Origin: Bacteroidales bacterium | Lineage (GTDB): Bacteria > Bacteroidota > Bacteroidia > Bacteroidales > Muribaculaceae | Assembly (NCBI GenBank): GCA_003150235.1 | Contig: QAMW01000041.1 | Coordinates: forward strand, 48,832 to 112,831 | Direction of reading: 5' to 3' | Length of the DNA stretch: 64,000 bases | Shown: positions 15,743 through 24,362 of the stretch, one piece after another | Position numbering within the stretch: position 1 is the stretch's first letter | Layout: the number at the start of each line of letters is the position of its first letter | Program-made: the position numbers and the translations under genes | The notes under the pieces: generated by a model | The model's input: only the letters and a program-made list of their open reading frames with translations | The model's database searches: none | Told to the model about the DNA's origin: nothing

Positions 15743-18469
15743 TTAGAAGTTGATTTGCAGACGTACAGAATAGGTGCGACCGAATGAGTAGAACACGCGG
15801 TAGGCATCCTGCCATGTACCCTTTGAGCTGGTTGAAGTATAAGCGTCAACTACGTAGTTGTAGTTGAAAAGGTTATTGATGTTACCGTAGAGTGTAGCCT
15901 TCACGCCGCCGATGTTGAAGCGATAGTTGGCATGGAGGTCAACCTGCTGTCCCCAGGGTATTTCCCACGGATCGTTGACATTGATTACCGAACCGTTAAG
16001 GCTGCTTGAACTTACCTGGAAGTCGCTGTAGTTACGTGCACCTACAAGCCAGTCGGCACCGATACGGAAGCCCTTGAACGGGATGAAGGTAGCCGAAAGT
16101 GAAGCGGTGGTCTGTGCCGAACCGCCAATCTTCACACCCTTCTGGTTAATGGTCGACTTCAGGTGGTCTTCTGCGCCGATGCCAGAAGCGAGAGCGCCGT
16201 CACGAAGGTTGGTGATAGGCTGACCGAGCTGGTTGTAGAAATAACCTGACGCGTTGCTGTCCCAGATCCAATCGCCCCAAGAGAACATACCCTTGATGTC
16301 GAGCCAGCGCAGGGGTACCCATGCGAAGTCAAGTTCAACACCCATGTGACGCGCGTCAACACCTTGCATGTTGATATAGTAACGACCGTCGGCATCGGAG
16401 AAGTTACCGCCACGGGTAGTGGTCTTGTCCATCCAGCGGGTATAGTAGGCATTGAGCATCATCGAGAAGGGACGCGATGTGTAACCGTAACCGATTTCAA
16501 ACGACATTACTTTTTCGTTGATTGCGTTTTTGTTGATTTCGTTGGATGTGGTTGAATTCAGGAACACACCTCCCGAGAAGAAAGGAGCACGGCTGATGTA
16601 ACCGAGATTGAAGAACACATTGTTGAAGCGGTCAATATTGTAGTTGACACCACCCTTGACCGTACCGCCTATAAAGTTTTTGGTAGCAGAGCGCTCATGT
16701 TCCTTGTCATAATAGAGGAAGTCGCGGCGCCAGTAGGTGTTGTTGTTGATTGCACCGGCAAGGACAAGGTTGAGGTCGCCGTCGAGCATGGTGTACTCAC
16801 CCTGTGCATAGACACCTTCCTGAACGGTATAGCCCTTGTAGTTACGGTAAACGACATCGCCTACGCCGAGTTTCTGGAATTTCCAGTTGGGGTCGGCTGC
16901 AGCCGAGTTGAGGGTCGGATCGACATTCTTACGTGTCGAGTAGTCCATGAAGTACTCACCGTCGTAAAGGTCGATTATCTTGTTCTTGTGGTCGCCGATA
17001 TAGTAACGCATGTCAAGTCCGGCGGTAAGGTTGATGCGGTTGCCGTTGGTCTGTGTCCACTCTTTCTTGTAAGAAGATACGAGACCGTACCACTGGTGGG
17101 AGTTCAGCGACTCCGACATCACGAGGTAAGAACCGATGTTGCTCTGCGCGTTGAGATCCTGGATTGCCGCGTAGTCGAAAGTACCGTCAGCGGCACGGAA
17201 CTTCATGTTAAGCGAACCGTTGCTTGCGCCATACCAGTCGCTATAGCTGTATCCGTCAAGACCGTTGCCCTGTCCGCTGTAACCGCCACCCGAGCCAAAC
17301 GAGAAGTAGACAGCCGATGACAACGATGATGTCTCGTCAATTTTCCAGATATGGTTGATTGACATGTGGGGCTTGTGATAGAAGTTGTAGCCTGAGCTGC
17401 GCATCTGACCCTGCTTGTCAAAACCGTAGACAGGATTGTACTTGTACATGCTGCCGCCGTCCATGAAGCGCTTGCCGTAGGTCTGGTAACCCTCGATTGA
17501 AAGACCGTCCTGCGAGCTGCGCTTATAGTGGGTCTGCGGGGCGCCTGTAAGAGTGAACGAAAGCTGATGATTGTCGTTCAGACGCTTTGAAATGTTCAGG
17601 AAGTAATTGTAAGAATTGAAAGGAGTACCCTGGATATATCCGTCACCCCACTTGCGTGAACCGAGTACAGTGATTGCCCAACCGTTCTTCATGAGTCCGG
17701 TAGACAGTTTTACGCCATACACGTTGTAACCGTCGTTACCCATGCCGTACCATACACGACCGCCCTTTTCCACGTCGATTGTGCGGGTGGTATAGTTGAC
17801 AGTACCGCCGACAGAAGGGGTCGAGACGATAGTGGCACCGAGACCGCGCTGGGTCTGGATGTTTGCCATCACGTCACCAAGACCCGCCCAGTTGGACTGA
17901 TACACACCGCCCCACTCCATGTCGTTGATAGGAATACCGTTGACCATTGTAGCGATATTTTCGCTCTTGAAACCACGCATATTAATCTTGGAGTCGCCGA
18001 AACCGCCACCGTCGCGTGTCACCCACACACCGGGAGTGGTCTTCAGCACTTCGGGAAGTTCCTGGTTGCCCATCTTGACATCGATGGTCTGTGCTCCGAT
18101 TGTGGAAGCGGCTACAGGGGTAAGACGCGTCTTCGCAACCGACTGCTCCACCACTACGTCTTTCAGCAACTGCGCCTCTACCTCCAGAGGTATGCTGCCC
18201 ATGTCGGTCTTTGCAGCAAGATTCACGGGCTTGTAGCCTATATAAGTGACATGAATAGTCTTGCCACGAGGCACATCGAGAAGGAAGCGGCCGTCAATGT
18301 CAGTGGCGATTGCTATCGAAGTGCCGGGCACAGAGACGGTAGCGCCTATAATCGGCTCTCCCTGATCATCCACTACAACGCCACTACATTTAATATCACC
18401 GGGCGCGGCAACAGCCGTCGCACACAAGAGCCAGACCATGCTGGCCAAGAGAAGAAGTCTCTTCAACAT
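15743..18469 (-). CDS. TonB-dependent outer-membrane receptor with carboxypeptidase-regulatory-like N-terminus
   Basis: 908 residues. Signal peptide MLKRLLLLASMVWLLCATAVAA. A CarboxypepD_reg-like beta-sandwich (about 27-105) contains VVDDQGEPIIGATVSVPGTS and DGRFLLDVP. The plug domain (about 120-240) contains LPEVLKTTPGVWVTRDGGG and SVGGTVNYTTRT. The remainder is a 22-strand type barrel ending in the aromatic YSVRLQINF. It should import a ligand using TonB energy. It is the first gene of an operon with the lipoprotein at 13594. No SusD gene is present, so this may be a protein-, metal- or cofactor-related system rather than a standard polysaccharide locus, but a GH3 enzyme lies just downstream. 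Confidence 0.93.
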   Translation of the reverse strand: MLKRLLLLASMVWLLCATAVAAPGDIKCSGVVVDDQGEPIIGATVSVPGTSIAIATDIDGRFLLDVPRGKTIHVTYIGYKPVNLAAKTDMGSIPLEVEAQLLKDVVVEQSVAKTRLTPVAASTIGAQTIDVKMGNQELPEVLKTTPGVWVTRDGGGFGDSKINMRGFKSENIATMVNGIPINDMEWGGVYQSNWAGLGDVMANIQTQRGLGATIVSTPSVGGTVNYTTRTIDVEKGGRVWYGMGNDGYNVYGVKLSTGLMKNGWAITVLGSRKWGDGYIQGTPFNSYNYFLNISKRLNDNHQLSFTLTGAPQTHYKRSSQDGLSIEGYQTYGKRFMDGGSMYKYNPVYGFDKQGQMRSSGYNFYHKPHMSINHIWKIDETSSLSSAVYFSFGSGGGYSGQGNGLDGYSYSDWYGASNGSLNMKFRAADGTFDYAAIQDLNAQSNIGSYLVMSESLNSHQWYGLVSSYKKEWTQTNGNRINLTAGLDMRYYIGDHKNKIIDLYDGEYFMDYSTRKNVDPTLNSAAADPNWKFQKLGVGDVVYRNYKGYTVQEGVYAQGEYTMLDGDLNLVLAGAINNNTYWRRDFLYYDKEHERSATKNFIGGTVKGGVNYNIDRFNNVFFNLGYISRAPFFSGGVFLNSTTSNEINKNAINEKVMSFEIGYGYTSRPFSMMLNAYYTRWMDKTTTRGGNFSDADGRYYINMQGVDARHMGVELDFAWVPLRWLDIKGMFSWGDWIWDSNASGYFYNQLGQPITNLRDGALASGIGAEDHLKSTINQKGVKIGGSAQTTASLSATFIPFKGFRIGADWLVGARNYSDFQVSSSSLNGSVINVNDPWEIPWGQQVDLHANYRFNIGGVKATLYGNINNLFNYNYVVDAYTSTSSKGTWQDAYRVFYSFGRTYSVRLQINF

Positions 18470-18540
18470 AATGATGACTTGTTAGAAATGTTAACGATAA
18501 ATTTATTTAGTTCCTGTTAAATTACGATAGCAAATTTTCA

Positions 18541-18548
18541 CAAAAGTA
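18541..18548 (-). promoter_or_regulatory. -7 box candidate for the TonB receptor operon
   Basis: TACTTTTG on the minus strand (plus CAAAAGTA) lies 72 bp upstream of the receptor start. No clear -33 element was found at the usual spacing. Confidence 0.4.
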
Positions 18549-18629
18549 CTAAAAAATATTGAGCGAGGTCATATCCCGACAGTTAAAAAACGCCCCTATT
18601 GCAATAATATGTCAACTTTTTCGCCAAAA

Positions 18630-18661
18630 TTTGCGATTATTACATATAAAGTATAACTTTG
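18630..18661 (+). promoter_or_regulatory. Promoter of the phospholipid synthesis operon
   Basis: TTTG at 18630-18633 and TAACTTTG at 18654-18661 are 20 bp apart, a perfect match. Confidence 0.85.
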
Positions 18662-18684
18662 CATTACTTTGAACAGGCACTATA

Positions 18685-19353
18685 GTGAAAATACATAGAG
18701 AAGGACTCAACATTTTAGCCATACTGTTGGCGATACTGCTGGTGATAAACTTTCCGGCATGGCTTTTCATACGCCCTGTCGCCATCCCTATAGCCTTCTC
18801 GGTGATATCGGCGGTAGTGTACCTTCTTGTGCTGAATTTCTTCCGGTCACCGCGACGTAATTTCCCCGGAAACCGCGAGAATGTGGTGGTAGCATCGGCA
18901 GACGGAAAGGTTGTCGCACTGGAAGAAACTTACGAAAGCGAATATCTCCACTGCCGCTGCATACAGCTGTCCGTGTTCATGAGTGTGCTAAATGTACATG
19001 CCAACTGGTTTCCGGTCGACGGCGAGGTGCTTTACGTGAAGCATCATTCCGGCAGGTTTCTCTCGGCATATCTTCCAAAATCAAGTACTGAAAACGAGCG
19101 CTCGACTGTGGCAATCCGTGCGCTGAACGGACAGACGATACTGATGCGCCAGGTAGCGGGAGCGCTTGCGCGCCGCATCGTCACCTACGCGCGACCCGGC
19201 GAGACCGCCGATATCAGCGACCACATGGGCTTCATTAAGTTCGGCTCACGAGTCGACCTGTATCTGCCGCTTGATGCTGAAATCCTTGTAAAACTCGGCG
19301 ACATAACCACCGGCGGAGTGACAGAAGTGGCTCGACTGAAGCCAAAATCATAA
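18685..19353 (+). CDS. psd: Phosphatidylserine decarboxylase (proenzyme)
   Basis: 222 residues, the short PSD-A form. It decarboxylates phosphatidylserine to phosphatidylethanolamine at the inner membrane. Two N-terminal hydrophobic segments (ILAILLAILLVINFPAWLFI, PIAFSVISAVVYLLVLNFF) anchor it. The self-cleavage site is FIKFGSRVDLYLP, where the Ser becomes the pyruvoyl group, followed by the small alpha subunit. HANWFPVDGEV and the conserved HHSG..L segment are present. The start is GTG at 18685, 23 bp after the -7 box; no better ATG lies upstream. pssA, which makes its substrate, follows after 8 bp. Confidence 0.95.
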   Translation: MKIHREGLNILAILLAILLVINFPAWLFIRPVAIPIAFSVISAVVYLLVLNFFRSPRRNFPGNRENVVVASADGKVVALEETYESEYLHCRCIQLSVFMSVLNVHANWFPVDGEVLYVKHHSGRFLSAYLPKSSTENERSTVAIRALNGQTILMRQVAGALARRIVTYARPGETADISDHMGFIKFGSRVDLYLPLDAEILVKLGDITTGGVTEVARLKPKS

Positions 19354-19361
19354 CCGACATC

Positions 19362-20072
19362 ATGTTAAAAAAAATCATATCCAACATACCCAATACCATC
19401 ACCTGTCTGAGTCTTGTGTGTGGCTGTATCGCCGTAATAATGTCGTTTAATTACGACAGCGTGTATTGCGGCGGACTGAAAGGTTACGAGTGGGCATTTA
19501 TCCTCATAGGCATCGCGGCGGTGTGCGACTTTCTTGACGGCGCGGCTGCACGCGCGCTCCACGCCTACTCGGCACTCGGCAAAGAGCTGGATTCACTGAG
19601 CGACCTCGTAAGCTTCGGGGTGGCTCCGGGAATGTTGATTTACAACACGCTCCAGATTTATGCCTCCCACACCTGGATAAGCTATCTCGCCATACTCATA
19701 CCCGTGATGGGAGAGTTGCGTCTCGCCCGGTTCAATATCGATGACAGGCAGACCACCTCGTTTCTCGGTCTCCCCATTCCCGCCAACGCTATCTTCTGGA
19801 TTGGTGCCTGCGCGGCAATTCACCGCTTCGGGTATCCCGGCGACAGCATCACGGCGGTGCTTCTCATAGTTGTGCCCCTCCTTATGGTAACGACCGGACT
19901 GAAGATGTTCTCATTGAAATTCAAGAATTTCAAGCTGCGAGAAAATTTCCGACGTTACCTTATCATTGTCGTGGCTATATTGTTTGTGGTGCTTACCGGA
20001 ATTTCGGGATTTGCATGGACAATACTCGCCTACATACTGCTCTCGCTTATCCCCGCCTCACGCGCCAAATAA
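19362..20072 (+). CDS. pssA: CDP-diacylglycerol-serine O-phosphatidyltransferase
   Basis: 236 residues, a polytopic inner-membrane enzyme that makes phosphatidylserine from CDP-diacylglycerol and serine. The CDP-alcohol phosphotransferase signature DG-x2-AR-x8-G-x3-D-x3-D is complete in DFLDGAAARALHAYSALGKE followed by LDSLSDLVSFG (about residues 54-85). Six or more hydrophobic helices follow. It lies 8 bp after psd in a single operon, a common pairing. Confidence 0.95.
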   Translation: MLKKIISNIPNTITCLSLVCGCIAVIMSFNYDSVYCGGLKGYEWAFILIGIAAVCDFLDGAAARALHAYSALGKELDSLSDLVSFGVAPGMLIYNTLQIYASHTWISYLAILIPVMGELRLARFNIDDRQTTSFLGLPIPANAIFWIGACAAIHRFGYPGDSITAVLLIVVPLLMVTTGLKMFSLKFKNFKLRENFRRYLIIVVAILFVVLTGISGFAWTILAYILLSLIPASRAK

Positions 20073-20124
20073 AGCTGCGCCCCGGGGTTCCACAACATTT
20101 TCCAATCTTCTCCGTTAATTAGAT

Positions 20125-20451
20125 ATGAGCTTTTTCGCTTTTTTATTTTTCATATTACTCCTTTTGCTGCTTTTGCCGGCTGTCCTGTTGCAAAAACTGA
20201 CGGGATGGTGGCGTCGTGTATCAGGACAAGACCCCACGCCGCGTTATTCCTACTACGACCGGCAGAGAGCCTACAATGAGGCTCACAACCGCCCGCAGCC
20301 CCAACGCAAGAAAAAGATTTTCAGCAAAAACGAAGGCGAATATGTCGACTTTGAAGAAATAACCGTCTCTACCCGCGACACCTCATCGGGCAATGTCCAT
20401 TACGAGACCGAAGAGCAGGTAAGCGACGCGGAGTGGACCGAAATCAAATAA
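20125..20451 (+). CDS. DUF4834 family small membrane protein
   Basis: 108 residues. One very hydrophobic N-terminal helix (FFAFLFFILLLLLLLPAVLL) is followed by a basic, Pro/Gln-rich linker and an acidic tail (GEYVDFEEITVS, DAEWTEIK). This matches DUF4834, a Bacteroidetes-specific family of unknown role. It sits third in the psd-pssA operon, and the next gene starts 2 bp after its stop, suggesting a function in envelope assembly. Confidence 0.8.
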   Translation: MSFFAFLFFILLLLLLLPAVLLQKLTGWWRRVSGQDPTPRYSYYDRQRAYNEAHNRPQPQRKKKIFSKNEGEYVDFEEITVSTRDTSSGNVHYETEEQVSDAEWTEIK

Positions 20452-20453
20452 TC

Positions 20454-21134
20454 ATGGACTACTATATACCGCAACTCTTCGACTTTCTCCGCCGCCTATC
20501 CGCCAACAATAACCGCGAGTGGTTTGCGGCAAATAAGGATGAGTTTGACCGTCTGCGCGCATTATGGCTTGACGACCTGCAACACCTTATAGACTGTATG
20601 GGCATGTGGGAACCGCGCCTGAAAGGACGCACGGCTAAAGAGTGTGCCTACCGTATATACCGTGACACCCGTTTCTCCCTTGACAAGACCCCTTACAAAG
20701 TCTACTTTTCGGCATCTATGAACCCATACGGCAAAAATGCCCATCGCCCCGGATATTACCTGCAGATGGATATCCGCCCCGGCGAGACAGGGTTGTACGG
20801 CGGCATCTGGCAACCTGAAGCCCAGGTATTACGCAAACTGCGTAATGCTATTGTCGACAACATAGAAGAGTGGGAAGAAATCACCGATACCAAGGCAATC
20901 AACCGGTACTTTCCGGGCTGGATAAGCAGCGAGACATTAAAGAGCGCCCCTAAAGGCTGGCCGAAAGATCATCCGCAGATTGAATTGCTGCGTCTCAAGG
21001 ACTATGGTAAATTCTGCAGTCTCGATGAAAAATTTTTCAATGACTCGCGATGGTATGAAAAAGCATCCGACCGCTTCAGGCTGTTAAAACCATTCATAGA
21101 TTTTCTTAACTACTCGATAGATGAAGAGTCCTGA
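20454..21134 (+). CDS. DUF2461 (TIGR02453) family protein
   Basis: 226 residues from ATG 20454, chosen because the previous stop codon ends at 20451; an earlier in-frame GTG would overlap that gene. Family hallmarks are the N-terminal FDFLRRLSANNNREWFAANK, YRIYRDTRFSLDKTPYKVYF and GLYGGIWQPEAQVLRKLR. The family is widespread, and its biochemical role is not established. It closes the psd-pssA-DUF4834 operon. Confidence 0.88.
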   Translation: MDYYIPQLFDFLRRLSANNNREWFAANKDEFDRLRALWLDDLQHLIDCMGMWEPRLKGRTAKECAYRIYRDTRFSLDKTPYKVYFSASMNPYGKNAHRPGYYLQMDIRPGETGLYGGIWQPEAQVLRKLRNAIVDNIEEWEEITDTKAINRYFPGWISSETLKSAPKGWPKDHPQIELLRLKDYGKFCSLDEKFFNDSRWYEKASDRFRLLKPFIDFLNYSIDEES

Positions 21135-21199
21135 AAAGGCGGAATGTAGAAGTAGAACAAATAACCATAATTTTTATATTTATTTCAAAATCAACTAAC

Positions 21200-21892
21200 A
21201 TGAACGCAAAAAAGTATCTGGCTGAAGCGATCGGAACCATGTTCCTCGTGCTTCTCGCCTGCGGTAGCGCAGTTCTTGCCGGTCCGTCGATAGGCGGCTA
21301 CGGCATCGGTGTTTGTTTCGGACTTGTCCTTATCTGCCTTTGTTACTGTATCGGCAATATTTCAGGCTGCCATGTCAACCCCGCCGTATCATTCGGTATG
21401 TGGGTAAGCGGTCGCATGAGCGGCAAGGAGATGATTTTCTACTGGATTTCACAGTTTATCGGAGCCGCAATCGGTGCAGGTTTCCTCTATTGGTTTGTCA
21501 ACATGTCGCCGGAATTTAACTTCGGTGGCGTGACAGGCGACAACAATCTTGCAACCAACGTACTGCAACCCGGCGCAACAGCCGGCATGGCGCTTCTCTG
21601 CGAGATTCTGCTAACATTCTTCTTTGTATTCATCATCCTTGGTGCTACCGATGAAAATCACGGTTTTGGCAAATTCGCCGGTCTTGCCATCGGTATCGCC
21701 CTCGGACTTGTCAATATCGTAGGTATTCCTGTCGACAACTGTTCGGTCAATCCGGCTCGTAGCTTCGGTCCCGCACTGTGGAGCCCGGGCGCATTCGGCG
21801 ATTTCTGGATTATGGTTGTCGGTCCGCTTGTAGGCGCACTCATTGCCGCCGCTGCATGGAAGGCAGTAGCCCCCTACCTCAACAAGAAATAA
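21200..21892 (+). CDS. aqpZ: Aquaporin of the MIP family
   Basis: 230 residues with six membrane helices and two half-helix NPA boxes: HVNPAVSFG (about 64-72) and SVNPARSFGPALW (about 185-197). The AEAIGTMFLVLLACGSAV start is typical of AqpZ. The residues after the second NPA (ARSFGPA) are those of water-selective channels rather than glycerol facilitators, which have a conserved Asp there. It should conduct water across the inner membrane. It stands alone downstream of the phospholipid operon. Confidence 0.93.
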   Translation: MNAKKYLAEAIGTMFLVLLACGSAVLAGPSIGGYGIGVCFGLVLICLCYCIGNISGCHVNPAVSFGMWVSGRMSGKEMIFYWISQFIGAAIGAGFLYWFVNMSPEFNFGGVTGDNNLATNVLQPGATAGMALLCEILLTFFFVFIILGATDENHGFGKFAGLAIGIALGLVNIVGIPVDNCSVNPARSFGPALWSPGAFGDFWIMVVGPLVGALIAAAAWKAVAPYLNKK

Positions 21893-22356
21893 TTCCCATA
21901 CACCAGATATTCCACATATCAATTAGCGCGTAAATATGGCGGACGAGTGGCAAACTCGCCCGCCATACTCGCAATACGGACGCCCTTGCTGCTACCTCTG
22001 AAAACAGATGAACTCTTTCCCCGTCAGGGGATAATCACTATGTAGCCGTGGTGTTGAGCGCAGCGAAACCCACGGTCAGCATGCTCCTCTACATTCCCGT
22101 TTCCCGACAGGGAATCATCAAAAGCACACCATGATGATTCCTATCGGGAACATCTTATTTTTCAACTCATTTCCGGTGGTATCGCTTCACTCAACCACCG
22201 GCTACAAAAAGATGATGCCCTGCGGGCAACAGCATCAATAACTTATGCGGGCGCCCTTCCAGGCGCCCCTACATCGGTATATACATACTATCTAATTATC
22301 AGGCAAGTGGACGCTCGCCCGCTATCCAAGGTCCTATCTATCAGGAGACCGGCGTT
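21893..22356. other. Non-coding stretch with composite palindromic repeat copy B
   Basis: 464 bp with no credible gene. It contains the composite repeat described at 22015-22276. Short duplicated phrases on either side of it (GTGGCAAACTCGCCCGCCAT at 21947, GTGGACGCTCGCCCGCTAT at 22307) may mark a larger repeat boundary. Confidence 0.65.
22015..22276. repeat. Composite palindromic intergenic element, copy B
   Basis: Same order of parts as at 9395-9680: a GTTGAGCG-CAGCGAAAC hairpin closed by CCGTGG/CCACGG (22046-22075), a GTTTCCCGACAGGGAATCATC / GATGATTCCTATCGGGAAC pair, a hairpin closed by CCGGTGG/CCACCGG (22173-22201), GATGATGCCCTGCGGGCAAC, then GCGGGCGCCCTTCCAGGCGC. Stem bases that differ from copy A change on both sides, preserving pairing. 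Confidence 0.8.
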
Positions 22357-23418
22357 TTAAGGCAAGAGTGTGCGTAGGTATTCGGTCAGTTCTGCCGCCA
22401 TCTTCTCTGCCTGGCGGCGCGACGGATGATAGTCTGCCCCGTACCCGAGGCTGCCATCCTGCGGAGTCATGTCAAACCTATATACACCATCATTTTGCGC
22501 GGCAAGACGATCTAACACATCCTTAACGTCGGAAAGCGCCTTACCCGACATCATGGAGCCTGTAAGCAGCACAATCTTTGCATTAGGATAAAGCTCACGC
22601 AGATGAGCCACGAACTTGCCGTAAGCCGCTTCAAAGCGGTCGATATCGTAATTTCCAAGCGATGTGTCATTAGTGCCGAGGTTTATACACACGATATCAG
22701 GCACAAATGAAGAGTGATTCCAGGGGTACTCGGCACGGTAAAGCATCGTGCGGTCATATTCCTCCGGAATGGTCTTGTCAGTACCCTCGCGCGGACCTCC
22801 GTAGTAACGGTACATGCCTATTCCCGACCGTGCCACTACATTTACATCGGCATCAAGTGCGCGTCCTGTCAGATAAGCATAGCTCAAAGTATGATTTTCC
22901 GTGTCGTAAGAAAATCCCTCCTTCGGGTCATCTGCCTCAGTGCCATAACCGCAGGTAATTGAATTGCCTATAAACTCAATACGAAGCTGCGGGCGAGCCG
23001 GAGCATCGAGCAACTTGCCGTCGGGCGAGAGATAGAATCCACGGAAATGAGGATGATGGTCATAACCCTCTATGGCGTATGTGATTCTTGCCGAATGGGT
23101 GCCCTCCGGAAGAGAATCGGCAATCACAATAAGCGAGTCGGCAGGCGTGAAATTTATTTTAAACGGTTTCAGTGAATCCAACTCGACCATAAACTGTCCG
23201 CTGCCCGGACTCGCAGCCATTGCAAGCGACGTACCCGTAAAGTTAAGCATGGCGGTAGTGCCCGGATAGGTGAACTCGGGAGACGCCGAATCGCCCCAAT
23301 GGATACGTCCCATATAAAGGATATTATCAGATGACGCAGGCACATACACCTGTTGACCGGTAGCTGTGCAGCCGATTGCGATAGCGGCGAGCAATGACAA
23401 AATCGGATGTCGTAACAT
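22357..23418 (-). CDS. Secreted SGNH-hydrolase carbohydrate esterase (CE2-like)
   Basis: 353 residues with an N-terminal signal sequence (MLRHPILSLLAAIAIGCTATGQ, which has a Cys but a poor lipobox). A jelly-roll module (about 25-140) is followed by an SGNH/GDSL esterase domain. The nucleophile Ser153 is in FIGNSITCGYG, the Asn block in INLGTNDTS, and the catalytic Asp/His in ADYHPSRRQ (about residue 330). A jelly-roll plus SGNH domain is the CE2 architecture, which deacetylates xylan or glucomannan oligosaccharides. It likely acts in the periplasm or at the surface. It is monocistronic, with its own promoter upstream. Confidence 0.88.
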   Translation of the reverse strand: MLRHPILSLLAAIAIGCTATGQQVYVPASSDNILYMGRIHWGDSASPEFTYPGTTAMLNFTGTSLAMAASPGSGQFMVELDSLKPFKINFTPADSLIVIADSLPEGTHSARITYAIEGYDHHPHFRGFYLSPDGKLLDAPARPQLRIEFIGNSITCGYGTEADDPKEGFSYDTENHTLSYAYLTGRALDADVNVVARSGIGMYRYYGGPREGTDKTIPEEYDRTMLYRAEYPWNHSSFVPDIVCINLGTNDTSLGNYDIDRFEAAYGKFVAHLRELYPNAKIVLLTGSMMSGKALSDVKDVLDRLAAQNDGVYRFDMTPQDGSLGYGADYHPSRRQAEKMAAELTEYLRTLLP

Positions 23419-23464
23419 AAGAAATTCAAGGGGTTAGTTTATAATAAATGTGTCATTTCACGTA

Positions 23465-23495
23465 TAAAGGTACGACATTTAGCCAATTCTACAAA
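23465..23495 (-). promoter_or_regulatory. Promoter candidate of the CE2-like esterase
   Basis: On the minus strand, TTTG (plus CAAA 23492-23495) and TACCTTTA (plus 23465-23472) are 19 bp apart. The -7 box has a terminal A instead of G. Confidence 0.55.
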
Positions 23496-23528
23496 AAAAG
23501 AGCCCGACATTCCAAAAGGAAGCGGGCT
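23493..23528 (-). terminator. Terminator-like hairpin with no gene upstream on its strand
   Basis: GCCCG (23502-23506) pairs with CGGGC (23523-23527), and on the minus strand the stem is followed by a run of seven T. Nothing on the minus strand between here and the divergent fimbrial operon looks like a gene, so it either ends an unrecognised short transcript or is left over. Confidence 0.55.
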
Positions 23529-23720
23529 TGGAAGGCTAATAGACATTTAAATCTAATCTAATATGACTTTTTAATAACGTCAGCAAAATGCCTTCCTCGC
23601 AATTAGAAACATCACGGGTCGCAGAATGTTCATTCAATATCCGGTTTTTTACCGGCAACCTTCTGTGAGACTAAGGTGTTTTATTCTTACCGAATGTCTG
23701 ATGTATATTTACGAGGGAAC

Positions 23721-24362
23721 ATGTCACGCTACATATTACTGATATTGCTTATCATTGTCAGGCTCACAGCTGCAGCAGGAAGCCCGGATTCCCCATGCCG
23801 GGGATGCATGGAATGTTGCGTCCCGCCTGTAGCATTGCGGACCAACATGATATCCGACCTCGCGCTTATACCCAATATCGGCATCACGGTACCCCTCGGC
23901 AACCGTTGGGCTGTGGACCTTTCTTGGAGCTATGCCTGGTGGTCAAACAACATGCGTCACCGCTATTGGCGCACTTACGGCGGTCATGCCGAAATACGCC
24001 TATATCCCGGCAACCGCGACAACAAGAATCGCCTTGAAGGGCATCATCTGGGGGTCTACGGACAGATGGTGACCTACGACTTCGAGTTCGGCGGAAAAGG
24101 GCGAATGGGTCCAAAATGGAGTGCGGGAGGAGGCATCGCCTACGGCTATACACTTCCAATCGGTCAACGCCTGTCCCTTGATTTCACAATAGGTATAGGC
24201 TACCTCGGAGGGAAGCAATACCGTTATTACCCTACGGGAGGAAGATATGTATGGGAATCCACCCGTAATATCAACTACATCGGTCCAACCCGCTGCGAAA
24301 TATCCCTCGTATGGCTCATAGGAAAGGGAAATGTCAATCCGTCAAAAATCAGACAGGAATGA
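23721..24362 (+). CDS. DUF3575 family protein of a fimbrial operon
   Basis: 213 residues from the ATG at 23721, chosen because MSRYILLILLIIVRLTAAAG is a good signal peptide; two earlier in-frame ATGs would add a polar extension. The segment PVALRTNMISDLALIPNIGI is the DUF3575 signature. The rest alternates as beta strands (WAVDLSWSYAWW, RLSLDFTIGIGYLGG), pointing to an eight-strand outer-membrane barrel. A Cys-rich patch (CRGCMECC) follows the signal. DUF3575 proteins are routinely found beside fimbrillins in Bacteroidales. Its stop overlaps the next start (ATGA), so the two are translationally coupled. Confidence 0.8.
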   Translation: MSRYILLILLIIVRLTAAAGSPDSPCRGCMECCVPPVALRTNMISDLALIPNIGITVPLGNRWAVDLSWSYAWWSNNMRHRYWRTYGGHAEIRLYPGNRDNKNRLEGHHLGVYGQMVTYDFEFGGKGRMGPKWSAGGGIAYGYTLPIGQRLSLDFTIGIGYLGGKQYRYYPTGGRYVWESTRNINYIGPTRCEISLVWLIGKGNVNPSKIRQE

